Positions 15,934 through 24,000 of a stretch of 64,000 nt of DNA are shown piece after piece. This stretch comes from Bacillota bacterium (lineage in GTDB: Bacteria > Bacillota > UBA4882 > UBA8346). The notes beneath the pieces were generated by a model. The model did not search any database. It had not been told where the DNA came from and worked only from the letters and a program-made list of their open reading frames with translations. A program made the position numbers and the translations under genes. The number at the start of each line of letters is the position of its first letter. Positions within the stretch are counted from its first letter, which is position 1. The stretch lies in assembly GCA_023435565.1 (NCBI GenBank), contig JAEYRN010000030.1, forward strand, positions 97,384-161,383, given 5' to 3'.

Positions 15934-16859
15934 TGCTTCATCTCCTTTTCATTACCGTTCGTGTTTTTGGTTATCCCTAAATTTCTTTTGATCTCTGCAA
16001 TAATTTCATCAGTCGATTTGCCGTCGGTATCCACATGACTTAATGAATGTTGTTCTTTGAGTAATTCTTCCATTTCTCTTTGCCTTTCCAACGCTTGCAT
16101 TCGCTTGGTGACAATCGTGGTGGCGATTGCAAAAATTCCCTTAAAATAGCCGTAAGGATTGAATTTAATTTCCTTGGCGTCGATCTGATTTAAGCATTCC
16201 TGCACCACTTCGGATTCGAGTTTAAACTCTTTGATTTTTGACCATAGATTTTCTAATATCTCCTGATTGGTTTGTCCAAACAGTTTTAAGGCAATCGGTT
16301 CGAGAATTAACAAATCGGGTTTGCTCTCACCCACCCCCTGAAGTTTTTTGGTGGGACCATTGGGGGGATCTTTTGTTAGATCATTAATTACTGAAAGATC
16401 ATTATTAATTAGTGGCGGGTTTTCCGTATCCGGTAATTCCGTTTCCCGATTTACCGTATCCGGGTTTTCCGGAAGCGATATTTTAATGGGATTAGGTTGG
16501 GCTTGTCCGAATTCTTCTCTTGGACAAATCGCTTTTGGTGAGTTGGCCAGTTGAGGGTTTTCATAGATGAGATATTCAATCTGGGAAAAGCGTCCCTTAT
16601 TTCTGGATTCTATTCGCACAATATATCCGAATTTTATTAGCTCGTTAATCCCGGAGTAAACCGCCTCTTTCCCATCCCTGGACTGTTTGATAAGGTTTTT
16701 AATGTTTATTTCCCAGTGGTCCGGTTTGGACAATAGAAAAGCCAATAATCCTTTGGCTTTCCATGAAAGTCTGATATCATTCAAAACTGTTTTATCAATT
16801 TGCACAAACGGATTTTCTCTTTTGGCAGTACGAAATATGGTTTTAGAGATGTCGGACAT
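15930..16859 (-). CDS. Helix-turn-helix replication/regulatory protein (phage/plasmid type)
   Basis: A 309-aa protein whose N-terminal 100 residues resemble the winged-helix domain common in Bacillota plasmid and phage replication proteins. Landmarks are LSWKAKGLLAFLLSKPDHWEI, then a recognition-helix-like segment and FGYIVRIESRNKGRF. A middle low-complexity stretch (about 115-180, Pro/Asn/Glu) links to a helical C-domain. It may initiate or regulate ICE replication, or control the trb operon of which it is the first large gene. The overlap with trbF argues for coupled expression. Family recognised; function inferred. Confidence 0.6.
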   Translation of the reverse strand: MSDISKTIFRTAKRENPFVQIDKTVLNDIRLSWKAKGLLAFLLSKPDHWEINIKNLIKQSRDGKEAVYSGINELIKFGYIVRIESRNKGRFSQIEYLIYENPQLANSPKAICPREEFGQAQPNPIKISLPENPDTVNRETELPDTENPPLINNDLSVINDLTKDPPNGPTKKLQGVGESKPDLLILEPIALKLFGQTNQEILENLWSKIKEFKLESEVVQECLNQIDAKEIKFNPYGYFKGIFAIATTIVTKRMQALERQREMEELLKEQHSLSHVDTDGKSTDEIIAEIKRNLGITKNTNGNEKEMKQ

Positions 16860-16890
16860 TTGATTGGCTCCTATTTGGCAAGTGATAAAG

Positions 16891-17127
16891 TTAATCTTGA
16901 TCGGTTAATGCCCCAATTTCCTTGTTAACATCTTGCTTGATTCGAGTGGTTATAACTTTAACCAAATCCATCGCCATGGTAAGGGCTACATTCCTGTCAA
17001 TTGTCAAGATCACCTCACCTTGTTCGGTCTTTATTACAATATGATTTTCAGGTGGAGTACCGTTTGAAATTTGATAGTCCTCGGTTTTTCGAATATGAGC
17101 ATGTATTGTGTAGCTGGATTCATTCAT
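16891..17127 (-). CDS. Small hypothetical protein of the ICE
   Basis: A 78-aa protein with no motif I recognise. It shows beta-type alternation in the first 45 residues (YTIHAHIRK, HIVIKTEQGEVILTI) and a helix at the end (VALTMAMDLVKVITTRIKQ). It lies between the HTH regulator pair and the large HTH/trb operon on the same strand with normal spacing. ATG at 17127 follows AAAGGAGTTTGG, a plausible ribosome site. Likely expressed with the early ICE regulatory genes. Confidence 0.6.
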   Translation of the reverse strand: MNESSYTIHAHIRKTEDYQISNGTPPENHIVIKTEQGEVILTIDRNVALTMAMDLVKVITTRIKQDVNKEIGALTDQD

Positions 17128-17187
17128 TATCCAAACTCCTTTCTAAAGAACAGTTTAAAGATGTTATCCAAAGAAATTAAGGACGTG

Positions 17188-17448
17188 TTAAGCTTCCTTT
17201 TTAAACAAAGTTGGACTTTTTGGTAGAATCCCAAAAAGTTCACACATTCGGTCTTTAATAAATCGATAATTCCTACCGTTATAACCGGATTTAAAGTAAT
17301 GATAATGGAGTTTTAGCTCAACATTCCCTAGTTCTTCGATTTTACCGGAACGTAACCACTCAAAAACTCGATCACGAGAAGTTGAAAATAGTTGAGCAGT
17401 TTGATCAGTTGACATGATTTCAGGGTATTCATGATATTGGCCTGACAT
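17188..17448 (-). CDS. Helix-turn-helix (excisionase-like) protein
   Basis: An 86-aa protein containing EIMSTDQTAQLFSTSRDRVFEWLRSGKIEELG, the layout of MerR/excisionase-type DNA-binding helices (STxxxAxLFxxSxxxVxxWLRxGKI). A basic aromatic tail follows. Such proteins commonly act as recombination directionality factors or as regulators in ICEs, and it lies two genes from the integrase. ATG at 17448 is preceded by AAGG; a TTG at 17469 overlapping the upstream gene is the alternative. Excisionase function is inference. Confidence 0.65.
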   Translation of the reverse strand: MSGQYHEYPEIMSTDQTAQLFSTSRDRVFEWLRSGKIEELGNVELKLHYHYFKSGYNGRNYRFIKDRMCELFGILPKSPTLFKKEA

Positions 17449-17461
17449 AAAAATCACAACC

Positions 17462-17692
17462 TTATCCAAATATCTCTTTTATCGCATCATCAGAAAGCTT
17501 AAACCCTCGTTGAATAGCTTGGATTGAATTACGGCGTGGAAAAAACTTTCCGTTTTCCCAATTACAATAAATACTCTTATCAGTACTACACAGGTTTGCA
17601 GCCTCATTCATTGTCAAACCATTCAAAACCCGCAAGATTTTTAATTTAAGGTTCCAAGGAGCTGCTGTTATTTTTGTTTCAATAAATGACAT
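17462..17692 (-). CDS. XRE-like helix-turn-helix protein
   Basis: A 76-aa protein with a single HTH: LKILRVLNGLTMNEAANLCSTDKSIYCNWENGKFFPRRNSIQAI matches the XRE/Cro fold (the WENG turn is diagnostic). It is transcribed divergently from a second XRE repressor, and its promoter carries an inverted repeat. This is the arrangement of a phage-like two-repressor switch controlling excision and transfer. AAAGGAGG lies just upstream of ATG at 17692. Confidence 0.75.
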   Translation of the reverse strand: MSFIETKITAAPWNLKLKILRVLNGLTMNEAANLCSTDKSIYCNWENGKFFPRRNSIQAIQRGFKLSDDAIKEIFG

Positions 17693-17718
17693 TTAATTTT
17701 TTCCTCCTTTACGCAGCA

Positions 17719-17747
17719 ATTGTATCAATGAGGTAAATTTTTATCAA
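17719..17747 (-). promoter_or_regulatory. Promoter of the minus-strand ICE regulatory operon
   Basis: On the minus strand, TTGATA (17747-17742) and TACAAT (17724-17719) are separated by exactly 17 nt and lie about 25 nt before the HTH gene start. The -35 box overlaps the inverted repeat at 17741-17759, so binding there would block RNA polymerase. Confidence 0.6.
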
Positions 17748-17759
17748 CGTTGCTGATAA
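17741..17759. promoter_or_regulatory. Candidate operator (inverted repeat) between divergent ICE regulators
   Basis: TTATCA-ACGTTGC-TGATAA is a perfect 6-bp inverted repeat with a 7-bp spacer in the gap between the two divergent XRE-type genes. It overlaps the -35 box of the minus-strand promoter. A half-site-like TTGATAC recurs nearby at 17723-17729. Which of the two regulators binds is not known. Confidence 0.5.
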
Positions 17760-17889
17760 TTGGTAATAGTCTAATTTTCTTGGATTTTATTTCTAAACTA
17801 ACACTTTCCTTCCATATATTAATTATATCTATACAAATATCAATGGTGGTGATATAATGAAGAGGATTCTTGATGTGGAGGTTGATTTT

Positions 17890-18234
17890 ATGTACTTGGG
17901 AAAAATCGGTGAAATAATACGTTCAAGAAGAAAAGAATTAGGAATGAGTCAAGTGCAACTAGCGAATTCAGCGAATATAAGTCAAGGATATATAGCAGAT
18001 TTGGAAAACGGAAAAGTTGAAAATCCTACCGTTAAAACAATTACTAAAATAGCGACCGTTCTAAATTTAAATAACGAAAAACTATTAAATGAAGCAGGAA
18101 TAAGTGATGGTGATATAAATTCAGACATCTTAGAACTGGCTAGAATGAGTGAAAAATTAACTCCTGAACAGCGTCAAAAAATGATTGCGGTAACTAAAGC
18201 TTTATTCCCTGAAGTATTTGAAGAAAAGAAATGA
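17890..18234 (+). CDS. XRE-family transcriptional repressor (ICE switch)
   Basis: A 114-aa protein with an N-terminal XRE domain (IGEIIRSRRKELGMSQVQLANSANISQGYIADLENG, residues 5-40). A short helical tail carries LTPEQRQKMIAVTKALFPEVF, a common ending of immunity-type repressors in Bacillota elements. No peptidase domain is present, so it would not self-cleave like LexA or CI. The ATG at 17890 has GTGGAG 9 nt upstream; an in-frame ATG at 17857 lacks a ribosome site. It is followed after 9 nt by the integrase, implying that integration and repression are co-expressed. Confidence 0.85.
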   Translation: MYLGKIGEIIRSRRKELGMSQVQLANSANISQGYIADLENGKVENPTVKTITKIATVLNLNNEKLLNEAGISDGDINSDILELARMSEKLTPEQRQKMIAVTKALFPEVFEEKK

Positions 18235-18243
18235 GGTGATAAT

Positions 18244-19419
18244 ATGCGTGGTTCTATGAAAAAACGTGGTGCAGATTCTTGGAGGCTATCAGTATACAAA
18301 GGAATCAATCCCGAAACCGGAAAAAGAGAATATTATCAGGAAACCGTTATTGGAAAGAAAAGAGCTGAAGCCCGTTTAAATGAGATTGTTGCTGAAATTG
18401 ATAAAAAGGAATTTGTTGAACCTTCAGATATGACATATGGGGAATTTTTAGTAAGTCGCTTTCTGCCAGCCGCAAAAGCCGATATATCTGAAGGAGCTTA
18501 TGAGGATTATTTTTCAATTACCAAAAATCACATTTTAAAAGATCCTATCGCTAAAATTGCTTTAACTAAGATAGAAGCGCAACATATTGAAGAATATAAA
18601 ATTAAAAAGCTTAATTCACCTCGTCTTGATGGAAAAAGAGACAAAGATGGAAACCTCATTAAAATATCTCCTAAAACTGTAAAAAACCATCTAATTCTAA
18701 TTAAAGCATCCTTTGTTTATGCTTGTGAATTACGAATCTTAAAATATAATCCTGCCGAATACGTAAAATTTCCGAAAGTTCCTAAGTATAAAGCGAAAAC
18801 ATGGACCCAGGAAGAAGCAGCCCGATTTCTTAAATTCGCTTATTATGATCGATTTTATTTTTTAATCCTGCTTAGTGTTTTCTATTCGAAACGAAAAGGG
18901 GAATTAAGGGGATTGAGAAAAAGCGATGTTGATTTAAATACATTAACCGCTTCAATTTATCAAAAAGTACGAAAAAACGGATATAAAGCAAGTTATGGAG
19001 ATTTAAAAACCAATAGTAGCGAATGCGTTTTGGAATTAGAACCGTGGATGGTTCCATTATTCGAAAGAGAATTTGCGGAACGGGCGGCAGAAAAGTTGGC
19101 TTATGGTCCAGGATACAATGATAATAGTTTAGTATTTGCGGGAAATACGGGAAATCCGGTAGATGAAAAAACCTTAGCTCGTCATTTTAACCAAATTATC
19201 GAACGGGCTGAAGTGCCCAAGATTAGATACCATGACTTAAGACATACATGTATCTCCATTTTGTTAAAACGTGGATGGAGCATGAAACATGTTCAAGTTA
19301 GAGGTGGTTGGTCTGATATAAGAACTCCGGGAAATATTTACGCTCATGTTACCCCAGAAATGCAGCAAGATGTTAATGCAGACATGACTAAGGCTCTAAA
19401 AATCAAGGTCTCAAAATGA
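18244..19419 (+). CDS. Tyrosine site-specific integrase of the ICE
   Basis: A 391-aa phage-type integrase. Residues 1-55 form an arm-binding domain, about 65-175 a SAM-like core-binding domain, and the C-terminal half the catalytic domain. Catalytic residues are visible: Arg in YSKRKGELRGL (about 217), HDLRHT (about 328-333), a trailing Trp/His-type position (GGW, about 357) and nucleophile Tyr in GNIYAHV (about 364). GAGGTGATAAT precedes the ATG. It points at the 3' end of tRNA-Arg 150 bp away, the classic arrangement for integration into a tRNA 3' end. It would both insert the element and, with an excisionase, excise it. Confidence 0.95.
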   Translation: MRGSMKKRGADSWRLSVYKGINPETGKREYYQETVIGKKRAEARLNEIVAEIDKKEFVEPSDMTYGEFLVSRFLPAAKADISEGAYEDYFSITKNHILKDPIAKIALTKIEAQHIEEYKIKKLNSPRLDGKRDKDGNLIKISPKTVKNHLILIKASFVYACELRILKYNPAEYVKFPKVPKYKAKTWTQEEAARFLKFAYYDRFYFLILLSVFYSKRKGELRGLRKSDVDLNTLTASIYQKVRKNGYKASYGDLKTNSSECVLELEPWMVPLFEREFAERAAEKLAYGPGYNDNSLVFAGNTGNPVDEKTLARHFNQIIERAEVPKIRYHDLRHTCISILLKRGWSMKHVQVRGGWSDIRTPGNIYAHVTPEMQQDVNADMTKALKIKVSK

Positions 19420-19566
19420 GGTCTTTCAGTTAAATAAACATAATACCCCTATAGGTATAACTTTCACAAACTCACTAATGGCACTGTTTTACAGAATTGA
19501 TTGCCAAAATGATGGCCAAAAACAAAAATGACGGTCTCAAAACCCCGTCAAATCAATATTTTATAA
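19420..19566. other. ICE-chromosome junction region (att side)
   Basis: This is the gap between the integrase stop and the tRNA-Arg gene. It contains no gene. The core attachment site is expected at or in the tRNA 3' end (about 19567-19590), because the integrase faces it. The matching direct repeat at the far ICE end is not present in this window, so the exact att boundaries cannot be fixed. Confidence 0.5.
19529..19550 (-). terminator. Possible terminator of tRNA-Arg
   Basis: On the minus strand TGACGG...CCGTCA (6-bp stem, 10-nt loop) is followed by TTTTTG. It lies 17-38 nt beyond the tRNA 3' end and therefore probably inside element-derived DNA, replacing the original terminator. The stem is weak. 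Confidence 0.4.
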
Positions 19567-19641
19567 TGGTGCGCCCGACAGGAATCGAACCTGTGCACCT
19601 GGCTCCGGAGGCCAGTGCTCTATCCCCTGAGCTACGGGCGC
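19567..19641 (-). tRNA. tRNA-Arg (anticodon CCG)
   Basis: The minus strand gives a full cloverleaf. The acceptor stem GCGCCCG (19641-19635) pairs with CGGGCGC (19577-19571). The D arm is AGCTC..GAGC, the anticodon stem CTGGC/GCCAG encloses loop CTCCGGA (anticodon CCG), and the T arm is CAGGTTCGATTCCTG. The CCA end is encoded (19569-19567). Intact despite serving as an integration target. Confidence 0.96.
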
Positions 19642-19738
19642 GTGTAATTATTGTATAATAACTTCTATAAATTATCAAGCTTGATTTTAGGCCATTTATG
19701 TAAAATTCAGGTTTATAACCGGCAAGTTAAATCTCAAC

Positions 19739-20410
19739 TTATTCTGTTTTAATACCTGGATAAGCCCCTTTAATGCCCATCTTTTGACGGACCTCCATCA
19801 ACTGAGCGATCCGTTCCGGCGATAGCTCCCGCTCCCCGCCCAATTGCCGTACAACCAAACTAACGGATGCAAAATGCTCCATGGTCTCCAATTTATAATA
19901 AGCGCTAAACAAATCGCTTCCTAGTGTCAAAGCGCCGTGGTTTGCCAACAAAATAGCGTCATGGTCCTTAACAAACTCAGCTACCGATTGAGGTACCTCG
20001 TCCGTGGAAGGGGTAGCATAATTGGTCAAAGGTATTTCGCCCAAAGTTACAATAACTTCAGGTAAAAAATGTTTGTTAAGGGGTATCCCGGCTACCGCAA
20101 AGGCAGTACAGATAGGGGGATGGGCATGGACCACCCCGTTTACATCAGGCCGTTCATAATAAACTCTAAGATGCATTTTAATCTCCGAAGATGGCTTCAA
20201 TTCTCCGGAAAGAATTTCCCCCGCTCCATTTATTTTGATTATCATCTCCGGAGTCATAAATCCTTTACTCACTCCGGTCGGAGTACAAAGAAATTCATTC
20301 GGTCCAATTCGTACCGAAATATTGCCATCATTGGCGGCCACATATCCCCGTAGCCAAATACGCCGTCCTACTTCCACAATGTCTTGTTTCAGTTCCAACT
20401 CGGAACGCAT
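19739..20410 (-). CDS. Class II aldolase (fuculose/rhamnulose-phosphate aldolase type)
   Basis: A 223-aa protein of the class II aldolase/adducin family. Visible residues are catalytic Glu76 (PSSEIKMH) and zinc ligands H95, H97 (VVHAHPP) and H158 (LANHGA). Family members split sugar-phosphates such as L-fuculose-1-phosphate into dihydroxyacetone phosphate and an aldehyde; some act in methylthio- or deoxynucleoside salvage. The substrate is not fixed by sequence. It is last in the pflB-pflA operon, 18 nt after pflA, which is unusual and may link aldehyde-generating sugar breakdown to fermentation. Length is near the family norm (about 215 aa). Confidence 0.85.
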   Translation of the reverse strand: MRSELELKQDIVEVGRRIWLRGYVAANDGNISVRIGPNEFLCTPTGVSKGFMTPEMIIKINGAGEILSGELKPSSEIKMHLRVYYERPDVNGVVHAHPPICTAFAVAGIPLNKHFLPEVIVTLGEIPLTNYATPSTDEVPQSVAEFVKDHDAILLANHGALTLGSDLFSAYYKLETMEHFASVSLVVRQLGGERELSPERIAQLMEVRQKMGIKGAYPGIKTE

Positions 20411-20428
20411 CTTTGCCTCCTTGAAAAA

Positions 20429-21136
20429 TTACTTATGCCGCCAACCCACCAATTCTTCAGCCTGTTTTAGTTGTTCTTCGGTCACTCCCGGTTTTGGTCC
20501 AGACAACAACGGGGTATCCAAACCCAACTTAGTCCATTTATTCTCCGCCAAACTATTATAGGGTAAAATTTCTAACCGCTCAAGATTGGGGTTCTCAGCG
20601 GCCAATTGGCCAATGGCTTTTAAAGCCTCAGGTTCATCGGTCCAACCGGAAATCAGTACATAACGCAGCCATACCGGAACAGACAAACGTGAAAGCTGAC
20701 GCCAATTTTCCAAGACCTTACCATAATCATATCGCATTAACCGTTCCGGGTAAAGCGGGTGTTTAATTGAGAACATTACCAAATCCGCTGCACCGATTAG
20801 TTTAATGAAATCCTCGGTGAGGCCACACCCGGACGTATCCAAAGCCACATGCCAACCGGCTTCTTTGGCCCCATTTGTCAGTTCCAAAGCAAATTCCGGT
20901 TGCATTAAGGGTTCTCCGCCACTAATTGTCAAACCAGGTTCGGCTAAAAAAGGACGAAACCGTTCCAATCGTTTTAATAAAAGTTCAACTGAAATCTCCT
21001 CTCCAGACTTTGGATTCCAGGAATCCGGGTTTTGACAAAAAACGCAACCCGCTGGACATCCTTGAAAAAAAACCACCGACCTGGTGCCCGGACCATCAAC
21101 CGTGCTAAAACTATGAACCGATTGGATTCGTCCCAT
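20429..21136 (-). CDS. pflA: Pyruvate formate-lyase activating enzyme (radical SAM)
   Basis: A 235-aa radical-SAM protein with CX3CX2C at C27, C31 and C34 (GCPAGCVFC), which holds the 4Fe-4S cluster that binds S-adenosylmethionine. TISGGEPLMQPE (about 68) is the family SAM-binding GGE motif. It abstracts hydrogen from the glycine of PflB to make the glycyl radical. The gene is 15 nt downstream of pflB. No extra ferredoxin-type cluster domain is present, so it is the short PflA type rather than the glycerol-dehydratase-activase type. Confidence 0.93.
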   Translation of the reverse strand: MGRIQSVHSFSTVDGPGTRSVVFFQGCPAGCVFCQNPDSWNPKSGEEISVELLLKRLERFRPFLAEPGLTISGGEPLMQPEFALELTNGAKEAGWHVALDTSGCGLTEDFIKLIGAADLVMFSIKHPLYPERLMRYDYGKVLENWRQLSRLSVPVWLRYVLISGWTDEPEALKAIGQLAAENPNLERLEILPYNSLAENKWTKLGLDTPLLSGPKPGVTEEQLKQAEELVGWRHK

Positions 21137-21151
21137 ACGTCGCTCCTTAAT

Positions 21152-23371
21152 TTACATCCGTTCATGGATAGTACGTTCAATCACTTCCAACTGCTGTTCC
21201 CGGTTTAGTCTGGTAAAGTTAACCGCATATCCGGAAACCCGAATTGTAAGGTTTGGATACATTTCCGGGTGCTCCATAGCGTCGATCAGCATTTCCCGGC
21301 TATAAACATTGATGTTAATATGATGGCCATGGGCATTAAAGTATCCGTCAATTAGTTTGGTAAGGTTTTTAATCCGGTCTTCCTTTTCCTGGCCTAAAGC
21401 ACGGGGTGTAATGGAAAAGGTATAAGAGATACCATCACGGCAAATATCATATGGCAATTTGGCTACGGAACGCATTGCCCCGATTACACCGGTATTCTCA
21501 CGACCATGCATTGGATTAGCCCCAGGAGCAAATGCTTTCTCTGCCTTACGTCCATCAGGAGTGGAACCGGTCTTCTTCCCGTAAACCACATTTGAAGTAA
21601 TGGTTAACACCGACAAAGTTGGGACTGCATTTCGATAAATCGGTTGTTGCGATAAGGAATTGTGAAAATACCGGAGTACCCGGACTGCTAGACCATCCAC
21701 CCGATCGTCGTCATTACCGTAATAAGGAAATTCACCGTTTATCTCGAAATCTTTCGCTAATCCCTGTTCATCACGGATAATTTTCACCTTAGCGTATCGG
21801 ATAGCGCTCAAGGAATCGGCCACCACCGATAATCCGGCTACCCCGAAGGCCATATGCCGATGGGGGTTGGAGTCGATCAAAGCCATTTGGACCCGTTCAT
21901 AATTATACTTGTCATGCATGTAATGAATACAATTCATTGTCCGGCTATAAAGAATGGATAGCCAAGTCAAAACCTTCTCAAAGTTGCCCCATACTTTCTC
22001 CCATTCCAGATAATCGCCTTCAAGCCTCGGAAGGTCAAGCACCCTTTCCCCGGTGTTTTCATCCTGTCCGCCATTGATCGCTAGTAACAGCGCTTTAGCT
22101 AGATTAACTCGAGCGCCGAAAAACTGCATATCACAACCGAGACGCGTTGCGGAAACACAACAGGAGATACCGTAATCATCACCAAAAATCGGCCTCATCA
22201 ACTCATCATTTTCAAATTGTAGGGTCGAAGTTTCAATAGCCAGTTCCATGGTGAAATTACGGAAATTTTCGGGTAACCTCGGACTCCAGAGAACAGTGAG
22301 ATTGGGTTCCGGTGATGTCCCAAGGTTACGTAAGGTCTGCAACCAACGATAATCGGTTTTCGTCACTAGCGGCCGCCCGTCTTCAGCCATCCCTCCCAAA
22401 GACTCAGTAATCCAAGTCGGGTCTCCGGCAAAAAGTTCATCATATTCCGGGGTCCGTAAATGTCTGACCAAACGCAGTTTAATGGTAAGCTGATCTATTA
22501 ACTCCTGGGCTTCGGCTTCGGTCAATGTTCCCTCTTCGAAATCCCTTTGGATATAAATATCAAAGAAAGGACTGTTATGACCCAATGACATTGCAGCGCC
22601 ATTTTGTTCTTTGACAGCGCACAGATAAGCCAGATAAAACCATTGTACCGCTTCCCGGGCATTAAGAGCCGGACGGGAGATATCACATCCATAAGCTTGA
22701 CCCAGTTCAATCATTCGTTCAAAAGCCCGAACTTGGTCCGCAATATCTTCACGCAAGTGAATAGTAGTATCATCGATGTTATCCATAGCATATAAATCTT
22801 TTTTCTTCTCTTCCATTAAAAAGGAACAACCGTAAAGCGGAACCCGGCGATAGTCCCCTATCAATCTGCCCCGGCCATAGGCATCGGGAAGCCCTGTAAT
22901 AATACCAAGTTTACGGGCTTGGCGCATCGCTGGTGTATAAATCCGAAAAATCGCCTCATTTTGGGTACGCCTATAGCGGGTAAAAATCTTCTTCATGATT
23001 GGGTCCGGGTCAATACCCCGGGCTTGACAGGCAGCCTCAACCATTCGCCAACCACCCCAGGGATTTACCATTCTTTTTAATGGTTTATCCGTCTGAAGCC
23101 CGATAATTACTTCATTGTCCCGGTCGATATACCCCGGTTTCCAAGCAGTAATTCCGGCCACCCGTTTAGTATCAATTTCCAGAACCCCGCCGGCCTCCCG
23201 CTCTTTTTTTAACAAATCCAAACATTGATCCCATAATTTCCGGGTACGTTCCGTTGGCTCGGATAAAAAGTCAGCATCACCACTAAACGGTTGGTAATTT
23301 CCCCTTACAAAATCGGTAACGTCAATCTGTTTGCGCCATAGTTCTCCTATAAAACCGCGCCATGGATTCAT
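21152..23371 (-). CDS. pflB: Pyruvate formate-lyase (glycyl radical enzyme)
   Basis: A 739-aa enzyme converting pyruvate and CoA to acetyl-CoA and formate under anaerobic conditions. The adjacent catalytic cysteines are seen in [11 protein letters not shown] (about 404-405), and [12 protein letters not shown] follows. The radical glycine is in RVSGYAVNF (about 713). The twin Cys distinguishes PFL from diol, choline and other glycyl radical enzymes. Length is close to E. coli PflB (760). It is preceded by a promoter and ZTP riboswitch, so the operon pflB-pflA-aldolase appears to be governed by ZTP, a signal of lack of one-carbon folates; formate from PFL can supply that pool. Confidence 0.95.
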   Translation of the reverse strand: MNPWRGFIGELWRKQIDVTDFVRGNYQPFSGDADFLSEPTERTRKLWDQCLDLLKKEREAGGVLEIDTKRVAGITAWKPGYIDRDNEVIIGLQTDKPLKRMVNPWGGWRMVEAACQARGIDPDPIMKKIFTRYRRTQNEAIFRIYTPAMRQARKLGIITGLPDAYGRGRLIGDYRRVPLYGCSFLMEEKKKDLYAMDNIDDTTIHLREDIADQVRAFERMIELGQAYGCDISRPALNAREAVQWFYLAYLCAVKEQNGAAMSLGHNSPFFDIYIQRDFEEGTLTEAEAQELIDQLTIKLRLVRHLRTPEYDELFAGDPTWITESLGGMAEDGRPLVTKTDYRWLQTLRNLGTSPEPNLTVLWSPRLPENFRNFTMELAIETSTLQFENDELMRPIFGDDYGISCCVSATRLGCDMQFFGARVNLAKALLLAINGGQDENTGERVLDLPRLEGDYLEWEKVWGNFEKVLTWLSILYSRTMNCIHYMHDKYNYERVQMALIDSNPHRHMAFGVAGLSVVADSLSAIRYAKVKIIRDEQGLAKDFEINGEFPYYGNDDDRVDGLAVRVLRYFHNSLSQQPIYRNAVPTLSVLTITSNVVYGKKTGSTPDGRKAEKAFAPGANPMHGRENTGVIGAMRSVAKLPYDICRDGISYTFSITPRALGQEKEDRIKNLTKLIDGYFNAHGHHININVYSREMLIDAMEHPEMYPNLTIRVSGYAVNFTRLNREQQLEVIERTIHERM

Positions 23372-23476
23372 CGCAATTCCTCCCTTTTACAGTGAACAAC
23401 GTCAATATTCAGTATTCAATGTCTATTATTTGCCGATTACCCATTGTTGATTATCGATTACTGTTCACTACAACTG
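23372..23476. other. Non-coding stretch between riboswitch terminator and pflB
   Basis: This gap has no gene. It contains an inverted repeat AGTGAACA (23391-23398) / TGTTCACT (23462-23469) enclosing AT-rich sequence with several diverged copies of similar words, like the degenerate intergenic repeats often seen in Bacillota. The pflB ribosome site (GGGAGGAATTGCG) is at its left end. Confidence 0.4.
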
Positions 23477-23515
23477 AAAAAAAGACCGCCTGGGCTTTAG
23501 TCTGCCCAGGCGGTC
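23477..23515 (-). terminator. Riboswitch-controlled terminator upstream of pflB
   Basis: On the minus strand, GACCGCCTGGGC pairs with GCCCAGGCGGTC around the 8-nt loop AGACTAAA (12-bp perfect stem, 23515-23484). Seven Ts follow (23483-23477). The 5' half of the stem contains the CCGCCTGGGC element used by the ZTP aptamer, so ligand binding and terminator formation exclude each other. Confidence 0.9.
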
Positions 23516-23579
23516 GGCAATGATAACCTTCAATACTCCACGTGGTTTAGCCCACTATCCGCCAGTCGTATGAAGGTTG
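23484..23579 (-). ncRNA. ZTP (pfl-motif) riboswitch
   Basis: Read on the minus strand, AACCTTCA (23578-23571) pairs with TGAAGGTT (23532-23525) to form P1. Inside are the conserved ACTGGCG internal loop, a small hairpin GTGGGCTAAACCAC and the GTGGAG segment. A linker leads to GCCGACCGCCTGGGC, the invariant 3' domain of ZTP/ZMP riboswitches. ZTP accumulates when 10-formyl-tetrahydrofolate is short. The overlap of the 3' domain with the terminator stem implies that ligand turns the pfl operon on. Confidence 0.9.
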
Positions 23580-23603
23580 AATACAATTTAAACTTTCAAT
23601 AAA

Positions 23604-23632
23604 ATTTTATCCAATTTCTTATTAAGCGTCAA
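23604..23632 (-). promoter_or_regulatory. Promoter of the ZTP riboswitch / pflB operon
   Basis: On the minus strand TTGACG (23632-23627) and TAAAAT (23609-23604) are spaced by exactly 17 nt, a near-consensus sigma-A promoter. Transcription would start near 23597, about 18 nt before the aptamer. Confidence 0.75.
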
Positions 23633-23716
23633 GTAACAAAGATAAATAGTAACTAAATTTTTACTGAGGTTTTGATTCTTAGCTTTTCTATACTTTTACT
23701 TCTTCTTCATATAATA

Positions 23717-23899
23717 TTATACCTTTTCAAAAGCCCCCATCGGGCAAAAACTAATACAGCGATAACAATCCACGCACTTCTCCTCATCCACTATCGGTGC
23801 TGCAAAACCGTTTTGACTCAATGCTCCCGTTTTACATACTTTAAGCGAAGGACAGGGATGGTTTTGAGGGCATCTATGTTTTAGAACTTTTACAGCCAT
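23717..23899 (-). CDS. Small 4Fe-4S ferredoxin-like protein
   Basis: A 60-aa protein with a canonical cluster motif CVDCYRCISFCP (C42, C45, C48, C52) and a second, irregular cysteine set (C10, C16, C22 in HRCPQNHPCPSLKVCKTGA). The C-terminal set binds a 4Fe-4S cluster; the first lacks the CxxC spacing and might hold a cluster only together with C52's usual partner. It may carry electrons in anaerobic metabolism. AGGAGT lies upstream of ATG at 23899. It stands alone between dapL and the pfl riboswitch. Confidence 0.8.
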   Translation of the reverse strand: MAVKVLKHRCPQNHPCPSLKVCKTGALSQNGFAAPIVDEEKCVDCYRCISFCPMGAFEKV

Positions 23900-24000
23900 T
23901 TATCTCAACTCCTTTATTATACCTATACCCGTATATGTATATATTAGATCTATTTTATCAAATTGTCAAGGATTACTCAAATTCAATAAAACAGCACCTT

